Source of the DNA: Haematobia irritans
Taxonomy: Eukaryota; Arthropoda; Insecta; Diptera; Muscidae
Assembly (NCBI RefSeq): GCF_050003625.1
Contig: NC_134398.1
Span: forward strand, 63,000,891 to 63,064,890
Reading direction: 5' to 3'
Length of the DNA stretch: 64,000 bases
The stretch's first letter is position 1. Each line of letters starts with the position of its first letter. The notes below the pieces were generated by a model. That model saw only the letters and a list, made by a program, of their open reading frames with translations. It made no database searches and was not told the DNA's origin. Of this stretch, positions 33,878 through 45,002 are shown in pieces. Position numbers and translations under genes: made by a program.

Positions 33878-34132
33878 AAAAACAAAACAAAAATTGCGAT
33901 AAAAGCTAATTTTCAAGAAAAAAATAATTTAAAAACATGATTCCTGGAGTAACATATTCCAAAATATTTAATAAGAATAAAAGAAAACAAAAAAAATAAT
34001 TTTAATAATTCTCACCAGGATTCGTACCCGGACCTCAAGATATGAATTTAATTACTGGTATTAATAAAAGGAATCGCTTTTGGTATACACAGGTAAGTTA
34101 TTATTTTTAAATACCGGGTAATACTGCACGTA

Positions 34133-34648
34133 CACTCAAAAAAAAGTGAACTCACTATTTCACTAAAGCCAATTTAACTATATTTTAGTTCATGAACTTA
34201 TTATATTTGGTGAAAGTTTCATTTACTCTAATAATTTTTTGCGTACGTTAGTTAAATGAACTACAATACAGGAAAAAATTATACACAAGTTAAGGATAGA
34301 GATTTACTAAATTCGTATTTGCCATAAAATAGTTCATTATTTCTTCGAATTTGTAAATTTTACTACAAAAGCGTCCATGATGAACTTCGTATGTCACTAA
34401 AGACATTCTTGCAATTTTGAACTCCAATTTTTTCCTTCAAACTACAAAATTTTCTTTAAAAAGTGAGAAAAATTATATATGTCTAATAAATTTTCTTGAA
34501 TTTGTCGAAAAATATTTACTTATTTTTGTGATATCGGCGCGATGCCAGCGCTTGTAATACTGTTTAGTTAAAAATTTCTAAAAATATTCAAAATTTTCTA
34601 AAATTAATCAAAAGTTTTGTTCCTGGTGGGTTCACTGTTTTTTCAGTG
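34133..34648. mobile_element. TA-type MITE, 516 bp, complete
   Basis: CACTCAAAAAAAAGTGAAC and GTTCACTGTTTTTTCAGTG face each other, with TA at 34131-34132 and 34649-34650. Serves as the reference for truncated relatives at 1590 and 16466. Non-coding. Confidence 0.85.
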
Positions 34649-34650
34649 TA

Positions 34651-34986
34651 GTAAGTTTTTGATTACCGGTATTGCTGGAAGAATCACTAGTGCTTACCCA
34701 GGTTTTGCTGGTTATGTTTGCCGAGAAAACAACATTTTTGACAAAGAAGTTCCATTTTACCGTCCAAAAATAATATTTAGTACTTAAAACATGTTTAGGT
34801 GAATATAATCCGTCTCCTCGCGACCTTTAGCGATCTATGTTGCTATAAGTTTAGGATCAATAAAATTAAAATTAGGATATAGATTTAATTTTTCGAATAT
34901 ATTAATAAAGCCATTTACGTACAAACAAATGCCAGTTTAAAGGTCAAATTATAATGGATACTTCAAAGTAAAAAATGTTTTTAATT

Positions 34987-35022
<36 letters not shown>

Positions 35023-36396
35023 TTAAACCAAAGATACTGAATCATCAATATAAGTCCTAGCTTATACTTGAAGCGTTTTTATCTTAAATCAAAAATTGCA
35101 TACGACTTTAACGGAGGGACGCATACGACTTTAACGGAGGGACGCAAATTTTCAAACTTTGTGTCCTAAATTTCATTAATTTTTTTTTTTGGAGCAAAAT
35201 TAATAATCGTTATTTTAATTAGAATTTCATTATTTTAAAGATATTTGTCCTTAAGATTTTGTAAATTGTTCATCCTTAAATTTAGGCTGCGCAATCTTTA
35301 ATATCACGTAAATATTCTTTTTTTCAGTGCGTGTATGAACCACGGGTGATATAGACCAATGATTAATGTAAGTGACAAGCAATATTTGGGATCGGTTTTT
35401 AATTATAGAACCGATAAGAACCAATTTTTACATGGTTGTTAGAGGGCATATATATTTACACCACGTACCAAATTTCAACCGGATCGAATGAAATTTGCTG
35501 CGGAGCTTCTCCGCAAGCCAAATCTTTGGATCGGTTTATATGGGAGCTTTAGCTAAAAGTCGATGGCTTGTTTGTTTCGGTAGTTAGCGTGATTTCCACA
35601 GACGGGCATCGTTCGAACGACTCAGAATTTCACCACCACCCAGAATAAAAGTATACCCATCTGAAACCAATATTTCCATGTTAGTATTAAGTTATTTAAA
35701 ATGTTTTTGGTAGAAAATGTGGTGTAAAATACGTGAATGGTGTAAAACAACAAGTGGCCCAAGTTTAGACGAGTTTGAGCTTATTAAAGTTTTGAAATTT
35801 TTTCGAATAAAGATTATACATTATTGAATAAACCCCAAGTAAGAAAAGCTTAAAGTCGGGAGGGACCGACTAAAATATATTGTGTACCATTGCTAAAATG
35901 TTCATAGCATTCTCCGTGCAAAATTTCAAGTAAATTGGCGTGAAATTTTTAACTACGGTGGTTGAATCGTATACCCAGCAAAAAAGCGTCGCCAGAAAAG
36001 TAGTGAAAATGTTCTTTTTGGATTCGGAAGTGGTGCAAAATTGACGCAGAAGCGATGAATTTAACATGGGCTTGTCATAGGACGGATGTCCACCACTTCG
36101 ATAGCACTGAATTTGCATCACTTAAGGTGTGATTCTAAAGCAGTGTTGTGGATGTGTATTGGAAAATGTTATGATATTTGGCCAAATAATTAAATTTTAT
36201 AATTTTTTATGATTTTTAATGCATTCTAACACTTGTTTGAAACATTTGACCTCAAATATTTTCAAAAATTCGCAAGTTTTCCAGATTGTATTTAACATTT
36301 TTTTTCGACAAAATTTTAATAATTTGTACCATTTTATTAATTCTTACTCTGGGTTAAAAAGCACTTGAACCAAAAAAAGTTAAAATTATCCATTAA
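34651..36396. other. Repeat scraps and simple sequence, no gene seen
   Basis: Contains an A-run at about 34987-35020, a perfect 23-bp duplication (TACGACTTTAACGGAGGGAC at 35101 and 35124), a HINE fragment at about 35390-35685 (ATTTCAACCGGATCGAATGA), and an orphan HINE-like 5' end at about 35836-35960 (CAAGTAAGAAAAGC, GTCGGGAGGGACCGAC). No coding motif. Confidence 0.6.
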
Positions 36397-37020
36397 CAAG
36401 TATATACGGCAGTAAGTTCGGCCAGGCCGAAGCTTATGTACCCTCCACCATGGATTGCGTAGAAACTTCTACTGAAGCCGATGGCAAGTTATCTTTTCTA
36501 TAGAAATAAAATGTTGGACCCATTTTGGCATGGTTGTTAGCGGCCTTATACTAACACCACGTTGCAAATTTCAACCGGATCGGATGAATTTTGCTCCTCC
36601 AAGAGGCTCCGGAGGACAAATCTGGGGATCGATTTATATGGGGGCTATATATAATTATGGACCGATATGGACCAATTCTTGCATGGTTGTTAGAGACCAT
36701 ATACTAACACCACGTACCAAATTTCAACCGGATCGGATGAATGAGGTCAAATCTGGGGATCGGCTTATATGGGGGCTATATATAATTATGGGTCGATGTG
36801 GACCAATTTTTGCATGGTTCTTAGAGACCATTTACAAACACCATGTACCAAATTTCAGCCTGATCGGATGAAATTTGCTTCTTTAAGAGCAATCGCAAGC
36901 CAAATTTGGGGGTCCGTTTATATGGGGGCTATATACTTTATGGGGTCTTAGAGCAATATTTCGATGTGTTACAAACGGAATGACAAAGTTAATATACCCC
37001 CATCCTATGGTGGAGGGTAT
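36397..37020 (+). mobile_element. HINE, short full-ended copy, subfamily 2
   Basis: CAAGTATATACGGCAG, the TTCGGCCAGGCCGAA palindrome, about two internal units, TTACAAACGGAATGACAAAG and the 3' hairpin ending GGAGGGTAT. The GTCY block is deleted. Sense-strand open frames come from the repeat units. Confidence 0.82.
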
Positions 37021-37249
37021 AAAAATATGAAAAAGGCGAACTATAAAAAATTGAATTAAAAGAACTTCATGTGTAGTTAAACTAAAGAACATCTTTAGGA
37101 GGACATTTTTGGAAGTGCTTTTAAAGGTGTGCCTTTGGAAGAACTTCCATGTTTTTTTTTGCTGGGATATATGTACGGGAACTATATCTAAATCTGATCC
37201 GATTTCAACCAAATTTGGCATTCATAAAAAGATTGTTAATTGTTCTCTC

Positions 37250-38040
37250 TGCACTGTTAGAAAAATATGTTTTTCATATGTTCCTATATAAACAAAATGT
37301 GTTTCGGGCCCAATTTTTTAATATATTTAAGTGCAAACATGTAATGTTCCTAAATTAACACTAAATGTTTGTTTAATATGTTAATGTTTAATATGTTAGA
37401 ATATATTATGTTTGGGGCATGAATGTTTCATAAAAATAATATATGTGAATGTAAACAAAGAGGGAGAGAGTATAGGAAAGAAATAGAGATGGAATCCGGG
37501 AGAGTTGACGAAAGATACCAACATAACACAGCGAGAGAATCAAAAGAGAGCAATTTCTGTGAAACCGCTTGTATATTGTTTTGGAATACTGTTTTATGAT
37601 AAGGCGAAAAATTTGATATGCTTAAGTCTAAATATTATTTAATTTGAATATTAGAATGAGTATTCGGAGTAAAGAAAATAGACATTCAGAACCAAGAGAA
37701 TGGACATTTGAAAAAAACGGCATGTGCTTTCGCCTTGAGAGTAGCATTTTATGTATGTGTGGACTTTGTTTATCATTTTGGCATTATGGGCACAATTTTT
37801 TTCTTGGTTCGTTAAAAGAAATCAGAACGTATGAGGAAAAAGTCAAAATATTCAGTCAAAGGAAATTAAAAAAAAAACAACGGTGGAAAATATAAAAATA
37901 TTACAAAGGGATCTTCACAAAATTAACGAAAGGGCACTATACTCTTTTTAGAGTTGGGACAGTAAAATGAAAGAAAGGAGGAAACAGTGAAAAATTAAAC
38001 AGTAAAATATATAAAAACAAAAAAAAAGTATAAAAAAAGT
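37250..38040. repeat. CATATG-rich MITE relative and flank
   Basis: CACTGTTAGAAAAATATG and TTAGAATATATTATGTTTGG are inverted matches to 29385-29660. The remainder to 38040 is purine-rich DNA without recognisable coding motifs; an 83-codon frame at 37644-37895 has no identifiable domain. Confidence 0.5.
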
Positions 38041-38364
38041 TTAGTTCCTCTTTATTAATAAGTAGTCCAAGAGGAGTTGACGGACACCTTCAAATACCAC
38101 TGCTCCACGTGGCCAACAAAGGTATGTTTCTGTTAAATAATGTTATGTTTGCATGAGCTCGTGGGCGCTGCAAATTATGCTATATAAATGTAACTAATAA
38201 CGCTCAATGTCTACTGGTGACTATAACAGCTACGTAGCCCCGTGGATAGTGTGTTGGCTTACAAACTGTATGGTCCTCGGTTCCATTCCCCGTCCAGGCG
38301 AAAGGTAAAATTTAAAAAATTTATAAAATTGAATAATATCTTCAACATTATTTGTATTACATAA
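38041..38364 (-). repeat. Composite repeat copy T, first part
   Basis: Reverse-orientation relative of 62800-63645. The plus-strand tRNA-like module at 38229-38302 keeps GTAGCCCCGTGGATAG and GGTTCCATTCCCC. The other module is truncated (about 38099-38116). Continues at 39801 after a HINE insertion in an A-run. Confidence 0.78.
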
Positions 38365-39800
38365 CAAGTATATGCAGCAGTAAGTTCGGCCGGGCCGAAT
38401 CTTAAATATCCACCACCATGAACCAAATATTAGGGTTTCCTTTGAAATTTCAGGAGGGCTTGAAGACTTGAGGACACTTCCCGAAGATAAATTTAAAGAT
38501 TTTACCTATGAGGACTATATCAGATTCTGGATTTATAAGAACCATTTGTTTGAGTTTTAGAGGAATCATTAACATCTCTTGTAAGTCTGCAAGAAAATTA
38601 TAAAATAACGTCTTTTTTTGAAATCTTAAATCTGTAAATTTTCACCCGAGAAGTCAAATTTGGAAATTTTACATTGAGTTTCAAGCAATTTTCATGATCA
38701 GTGCGCCTTCTATACCCTCAAGAAGTGAAGTCGGTCTATATGGAGGCATTACCAAAAGGACCGATAAAAACTTAATCCGATACACGTTTTTGTGAGCCTA
38801 AAATACGAGAATATTTACAATTTCAGGCAAATCGGATAAAAACTACGGTTTCTAGAAACCCAAGGAGTTAAATCGGGAAATCGTTCTTATGGGGGCTATA
38901 CTAAAATATGGACTGATACTCACCGTTTTCGGTACACCACTTTATGGCCCGAAAATACCTCTAGATTTCCAATTTCAGGCAAATTGGATAAAAACTTCGG
39001 ATTCTAGAAGCCCAAGAAGCAAAATCGGGATATCGGTCTATATGGGCGCAATACCAAAACATGGACCGATACTCACCATTTCTGGCACACCTCTTTATGG
39101 TCCTAAAATACCTACAAATTTCCAATTTCAGACAAATTGTATATAAACTACGGATTCTATAAACCCAAGATGTAAAATCGGGAGATCGTTCTATATGGGG
39201 GCTATATCAAAACATGGAACGATACGGACCATTTTCGGCGCACCTTTTGATGGTCCTCAAGTACCTCTAGATTTTCAATTTCAGACAAATTGGATAAAAA
39301 CTGAGGTTTCTATAAGCCCAAGATGTAAAATCGGGAGATCGGTCTATATGGGGGCTATACCAATATATGGACCGATACTCACAATTGTTGGCACACGTAT
39401 TTGTGGTCATAAAATACCTCTAGATTTAAAATTTCAGGCAAATTGTATAAAAACTACGATTTCTATAAGCCCAAGACCCCAAATCAGGAGGTCGATTTAT
39501 ATGGGGACTATATTAAAACCTGGACCGATATAGCCCATCTTCGAACTTGACTTGCCTGCAGACAAAAGACGAGTTTGTGCAAAATTTCAGCACGATTGCT
39601 TCATTATTGAAGACTGTAGCGCGATTACAACAGACAGCCAGACAGACAGACGGACAGACAGACATCGTTATATCGTCTTAGAATTTCTCCCTGATCAAGA
39701 ATATATATACTTTATATAGTCGGAAATCTATAATTCGATGTGTTACAAACGGAATGGCAAACTTATTATACCCCCGTCACCATTCTATGGTGGTGGGTAT
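38365..39800 (+). mobile_element. HINE, full copy, subfamily 1
   Basis: CAAGTATATGCAGCAG, palindrome TTCGGCCGGGCCGAA, 153-bp units (CCGATA-type markers near 38913, 39064, 39217, 39370 and 39523), the CAGACAGACAGACGGACAGA block and the terminal hairpin ending GGTGGGTAT. Inserted in a composite repeat: the uninterrupted sequence reads ATTACAGAGAAAGGTGC on the matching strand. Confidence 0.85.
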
Positions 39801-40055
39801 AAAAAGGTGCCAAGAACTAAAAAAATGCGTGGAAGTGAAAATGATGTGAGGGAATGAGCACAATCTTCTTTGGGGAAAATTCTTCCAAGCATATAATATT
39901 TTTGGGCTAAAAATGCTTCCAAACATATAATATGTTCACATAAAACAACCATATTAATGTTTGGCAGTATCCAATAATGTATGTGCTTCCTGCAATATAT
40001 GTTTGGAACATATGTTAGAGAAGCGATTTTTTTGAGGGCGTGTGCAACATTTTTC
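39801..40055 (-). repeat. Composite repeat copy T, second part
   Basis: GGTGCCAAGAACTAAAAAAA through CTGCAATATATGTTTGGAAC matches the reverse complement of 62810-63045. Confidence 0.78.
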
Positions 40056-41558
40056 GTAAATAGAAGAGAAACTTTGGTTTCTGTAGTCATGTGAGTGCAA
40101 ATCGGACGAAAGACATATATGGGAGCTATATCTAACCCTGAACCGATTTCAACAAAATGTAGCACACTTTACGACACTATCAATTGTACTCCGTGTGCAA
40201 AATTTAAAGAAGCTCAAGCTAAAATTCTGGGTTCTGGGGTCATATAAGTGGATATCGAGCGAAAGATATTTTTAGGAACTACGTATATCTAAAACTGAGC
40301 CCATTTCGTCCAAAATCAATAGGGTTCTATTCTGTCCCAAAAAACATACGATATGCTAATTTTGAAGTCGTTTGGACTAAACTTGCTACCTTGCTAGTAC
40401 TCAGGGGCCGGCCCTGAGTATTATTGCCAAAGACACCATGTTTATATCTCATCTCATAATGAGTGTTGTAAACACATGCACTAACTTATAATAAAACTCT
40501 GCTATATTATTTAAATATTTTTATCTTTTAGTATATTTTTTGGTAAAAACATTTGTTTATAATACTTCAAGGAGATTGGATGAAAGAGGATTGGTCATAT
40601 ATTCCGTTTTATGCTAATTTTATTAAGATTAATTTCGACTTTAGTTTATATTTCTTATTATCTTTCAAATACAAAAATAAAACTCTGAAATCTAAATTAA
40701 AAATTGATATTGGTTTATTGAAAATTTTGAAAAATTTGTAGGTTTTTGTTTTTTGTGGCACTTTAAAGTTTAAGACTAAGTGTGTCTTAGATTTTATTGT
40801 ATAACATACTTGTAGTTAAATGATCTTAAAAACCTAACGTTATGTTTTCAAAACTTTGTAAAAACAAGATAAAATGCTTGTTTTTACAAAAAATTGTGTC
40901 TCGAAATTTCAATTCTGTTTGTCATGTGTTACAACCGTAGTAAAAATCATGAACAGTGCGCAGTGAAACAACGCACGTGTGGTAACAAACGGAGAACAGG
41001 CGGTATCAGTCTGACAGCGATATAATGACAGGCGTTGTCAAAACAACAATCAGCGTTCTTGATTTGAACACGTAATGCATACGAATTTATAAAACGAATA
41101 AATTTCCGCTTCCATGACTCGAACCTGGATGTCTTCTCCATACGCGGTAACAGTCGCCTTAGCACATTGCACCACAGACAGAGTTGCCATGAGAAAAAAA
41201 AAAAAACAAAAGCCGTTCATGAAATCGTGAACGTCGTAGACGAAACCGGGATCATTCCGTTTGAATTTTTCGTCAACGTTTCCGTTTTGTTTTGTTACCG
41301 CCCGTTAACGATTTTATTTTTTCTATTAGTGCATGAACCTTTAATAAAAAATTAAATTCTGCACGTAGAAAAGAAATATGATCACCAATCATATTTCATG
41401 AGGAAATATTATTTGTAGATGGGAAACATGGAACATTTTGCCGTCAATTATATTGTTTTCTCGCCGAACTCGAAATGCTTGCTAAAATCAGATAAAATAT
41501 TTCCAAGAAAATATCTTGGTTGCGGCAAACATGCTACATGTGCCCCATCAAAAAAAAA
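40056..41558. other. Intergenic DNA with scattered repeats, no gene seen
   Basis: A HINE-like fragment lies at about 40080-40390 (ATATGGGAGCTATATCTAAC). A tRNA-like stretch on the minus strand at about 41098-41184 has GGTTCGAGTCATGG and GGTGCAATGTGCTAAGGC, but no convincing cloverleaf. About 41365-41550 is a partial foldback MITE. Confidence 0.5.
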
Positions 41559-42699
41559 AAGTATATACGGCCGTAAGTTCGGCCAGGCCGAATCTTATGT
41601 ACCCTCCACCATGTATTGCGTAGAAACTTCTACTAAAGACGGTCATACACAATTGAATTACTAGGGTTGCGGCCGATGGCAAGGCATCTTAAAACTTCTT
41701 AACATCATCTTGTAAATTGTGAGTTAGTCCATGCGGGATATTACGAGTATATATCCCGCATGGACAAAACAATATTCCTCACTAACTAAGAGGTGCTTCA
41801 TAAATGTTCTATAGAAATAAAATTTTGACAACATTTTATATAGAAATACATTTTTAACAAAATTTTCTATAGAGATTATGTTTTGACAAAATTTTCTAAC
41901 GAAATAAAATGTTTACAAAATTTTCTATAGAACTAAAAATTTTACAAAATTTTCTATAGAAATATAAAATTGCGACAAAACTTTCTATGGCAATAAAATT
42001 TTGGTAGATTTTTTTTGGCTCTTACAGGATATGGACCAATTTTTGCATGCTTGTTAGAGACTATATACCAACACTATGTTATGTTCCAAACTTCAGCCGA
42101 ATCGGATGAAATTTGCTTCTCCTTGAGGCTCTGCAATCCAAATCTAGGGATCGGTTTATATGGGGGCTATATATAATTATGGACCGATGTGGATGGTTAT
42201 TAGAGACCATATACCAACACCACGTACCAAATTTCAGCCAGATCGGATGAAATATGCTTCTCTAAGAGGCTTCGCAAGCCAAATCTGGGGATCGGTTTAT
42301 ATGGGGGCTATATATAATTATGGACCGATGTGGACCAATTTTTGCATGGTTGTTATAGACCATATACCAACATGATGTATAAAATTTTAGCCGGATCGGA
42401 TGAAATTTGCTTCTCTTTGAGACTCCGCAAATCAAATCTTGGGGATCGGTTTATACGGGGGCTATACCATCCGACCTACATCAATAACAACTACTTGTGC
42501 CAAGTTTCAAGTCGATAGCTTGTTTCGTTCGGAAGTTAGCGTGATTTCAACAGACGGACGGACGGACATGCTCAGATCGACTCAGAATTTCACCACGAAC
42601 CAGAATATATATACTTTATGGGGTCTGAGAGCAATATTTCGATGTGTTACAAACGGAATGACAAAGTTAATATACCCCCCATGCTATGGTGGAGGGTAT
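41559..42699 (+). mobile_element. HINE, full copy, subfamily 2
   Basis: GTATATACGGCCGTAAG, palindrome TTCGGCCAGGCCGAA, an array of about 30-bp AATTTTCTATAGAAATAAAA units (41800-42005), internal units, the ACAGACGGACGGACGGACAT block, and the 3' hairpin ending GGAGGGTAT. A perfect 15-bp hairpin GTCCATGCGGGATAT lies at 41727-41765. Confidence 0.83.
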
Positions 42700-42980
42700 A
42701 AACATTTTTTGTGGGAGGTACATGATCGGAACCAATTTTTCTTAGTTCTGGTCATCAAAAAGCCACCTTCCTTTTATCCCTCCTTCCATTTTGATCCATT
42801 CGTTGTGTGGGATCGAATCACTGTGGCTCGTAGTTTTAAAACGGAAGATATTTTTGTATTTCCTGTACAACACGCAATAGGATCTGCATCCAGTCTGAAA
42901 ACGGATTTGGAAGATATTTTTGTATTTCCTGTACACTACGCAATAGCATCTGGATCCAGTCTGGCATCTCTAAACTTTTA
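42700..42980. repeat. Tandem duplication, 66-bp period, next to Tweedle gene
   Basis: GGAAGATATTTTTGTATTTC begins at 42843 and again at 42909, followed in each by CCTGTACA, ACGCAATAG and ATCCAGTCTG. The period of 66 keeps a plus-strand frame open (EDIFVFPVQHAIG / EDIFVFPVHYAIA), but there is no start, domain or promoter to support a gene. Confidence 0.8.
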
Positions 42981-42985
42981 ATTTC

Positions 42986-42991
42986 TTTATT
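42986..42991 (-). terminator. Polyadenylation signal AATAAA of the Tweedle gene
   Basis: AATAAA on the minus strand about 92 nt past the stop codon at 43084-43086. It is the best-placed canonical signal, although A+T-rich alternatives occur nearer the stop. Confidence 0.5.
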
Positions 42992-43083
42992 TCCATTAAA
43001 TCTAGAAAAACACCGTGTTTATCATAAAATTTTTAAATATATTTCATAAATAAATAAGTAAGAAATAATTAAATAACTAAAGT

Positions 43084-44877
43084 TTACTGCAATGGCACGC
43101 CATACAAATCATGCTTTTTACGCTCTACCAAGGAGCCGCCAGAAGTAGAACTAAAACTGGAACTTTCGCTAGAACTGAAACTATTTGTTAAACCTCCAGA
43201 GCTAAAGCTAGAAGTAGAGCTGGAGTCACCAGCACTAAAGCTGGCTCCGCCATTTGCGTTCAATCCAGAACTAATACCACCTGCTCTTATATCAATTAAA
43301 TTACTGGCATCTGTACCACTTCCTTGATCTGGAGTTAATCCCACTGTATTGGTGATATGGTTCTGAATAGCCTCACCTTCCTTTTGTGTTTTGTATTTGA
43401 TGAAGTAAACTTCAGGTTTACTACTCTTGTGCAGATTTTGTGAGAGCTCTTGCAACTGGGCAATAGAAGGTTCATCTGGTTTCTTTGATAGAACATAAAT
43501 GAGAGTTTTCTCTTCTACCTTGGGTGCGGCAGCTGCAGCCAATTGGCTATAATTTGGTGGATTATGGCTGGGAGCCTTAATAAACACGATTTTGTAGTGT
43601 TTCTTGGGTGGAGGCAAAAATTGTGGTGCTACTAATGTTGCCTGATCATTATTACCTTCGAGATCTTCGGGTGGAATATGAACATAAATATGTTTCTCGG
43701 CCAGCGGATCAAGCGGAGCATTCGCAACAGTTTCGCGTATAACATGACCTAATTGTCCATTGAGTCCTTCGGCACCTAGGCTAGACGAAGAAAAGCTAGA
43801 AATTGCCCCAGATTGGTGGTTGCCAAAGCTTGAAACTTGTTGTGATCCAAAATTGTGCTGTTGTTGATGGGCAAAATTCGATGTATGCTGATTAGCAAAG
43901 TTGGAAGCGGCTTGTTGAGAGCCAAAGTTTGAGGCATAGTGACCAGTGGAATGTGCGGAGTGAGCTCCTACACTGTGGGCAGCATTTGAGCCAGCAAAAT
44001 TGGCCGAATGGTGGCCAGCATGATTTAAAGTGTTAGCTCCACCAAAGTTGGCGCCGTGGTTCGACGAATGTTGAACTCCAAACTGAGCAGTTTGCGATCC
44101 AGCATAGTTGGGCGCATATTGATATCCTAAGTTCAAAGAATGTTGGCTTGTTGCCCCAGCAAGATTTGCGGAATGATGGTCATTCGATGTAGAATGTTGG
44201 CTTGATGCACCAGCTAGATTTGCTGAATGTTGACCATTGAATGTAGAATGTTGAGGTCTATAATAGGATGGTTGAGCTGGAGGCAATGGAGCAAAAGCCT
44301 GAGCATGTTTGTTACCACTGCTCACATGTTGATAGTTATATCCTTGGGCATAATTGGAACCAGAACCAAAGCTTTGGCTTACTAAAGACACCGGTGGGGG
44401 AACTTGACTAATTGGATGTCCTTGTGGGGCAACCTGCGGTGGAGCAGAAAGTTGGGCCAGAGGTATGTAATTGCCAGAAGGAGGCACTATGGAATGACCC
44501 GTTTGGAAATGACTTGAAGATAATCCATTTTGTATATATCCTTGACCAGCGACAAATGTGTTGGTGCTGCCCTGTTCTGTTCCCTTGTCAGCTGACCCGA
44601 ATTGGGGACTATAACCACTAGCAGCAGTTTCCAAATTATGTTCAGCTACAACATGTCCTTTTTTGTTAACAATTCTTGCATCGGTTTGGGAATTTATTAA
44701 AGCTGCTGCATTAGCATCAAAATTGTAAGAACCTGCAGCAACATGTTGGCAAGGTACATCAACAGCGACTATTCCTTGTTTTTCGATAACAGGTGCAGGA
44801 TCTCGATACTTGTATCCATCCTGGGCACATAGAACCGGTACTGCCAATATAGTAGCCACTAATACAAAACACCGCAT
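43084..44877 (-). CDS. Tweedle (DUF243) cuticle protein, long form
   Basis: 597 codons in one uninterrupted exon. Residues 1 to about 18 (MRCFVLVATILAVPVLCAQ) are a signal peptide, consistent with secretion into the cuticle. About 85-385 is low-complexity, rich in Ser, His, Gln, Asn, Ala and Gly, with a local repeat (HSANLAGASSQHS / HSANLAGATSQHS). About 385-505 carries the DUF243 hallmarks in order: KHIYVHIPPED, KKHYKIVFIKAPS, KTLIYVLSKKPDEP and PEVYFIKYKTQKEGE. A Ser/Gly-rich tail ends in LYGVPLQ, a common cuticle-protein-like terminus. Tweedle proteins are structural components of insect cuticle that affect body shape. The length is well above that of many family members because of the inserted low-complexity region. 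Start chosen for the signal peptide and upstream promoter. No paralogue lies nearby, although the family often clusters. Confidence 0.9.
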   Translation of the reverse strand: MRCFVLVATILAVPVLCAQDGYKYRDPAPVIEKQGIVAVDVPCQHVAAGSYNFDANAAALINSQTDARIVNKKGHVVAEHNLETAASGYSPQFGSADKGTEQGSTNTFVAGQGYIQNGLSSSHFQTGHSIVPPSGNYIPLAQLSAPPQVAPQGHPISQVPPPVSLVSQSFGSGSNYAQGYNYQHVSSGNKHAQAFAPLPPAQPSYYRPQHSTFNGQHSANLAGASSQHSTSNDHHSANLAGATSQHSLNLGYQYAPNYAGSQTAQFGVQHSSNHGANFGGANTLNHAGHHSANFAGSNAAHSVGAHSAHSTGHYASNFGSQQAASNFANQHTSNFAHQQQHNFGSQQVSSFGNHQSGAISSFSSSSLGAEGLNGQLGHVIRETVANAPLDPLAEKHIYVHIPPEDLEGNNDQATLVAPQFLPPPKKHYKIVFIKAPSHNPPNYSQLAAAAAPKVEEKTLIYVLSKKPDEPSIAQLQELSQNLHKSSKPEVYFIKYKTQKEGEAIQNHITNTVGLTPDQGSGTDASNLIDIRAGGISSGLNANGGASFSAGDSSSTSSFSSGGLTNSFSSSESSSFSSTSGGSLVERKKHDLYGVPLQ

Positions 44878-44968
44878 ATTTGCTTCGAATATATCGCGAA
44901 ATTACGTTGTTTATTATGATATGCGACCCGAGATCCGATGTACGCCGGGTCAAATGGTAATGATTAAC

Positions 44969-45002
44969 TGATCCGTTTCCATAACTGTTAAAACTATTTA
45001 TG
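44969..45002 (-). promoter_or_regulatory. TATA box and initiator of the Tweedle gene
   Basis: On the minus strand CATAAATAG (44994-45002) lies about 31 nt upstream of TCAGTT (44966-44971), which matches the arthropod TCAGT initiator. The inferred start is the A at 44969, giving a leader of about 91 nt before the ATG at 44877. Spacing fits a classical TATA-Inr promoter. Confidence 0.7.
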
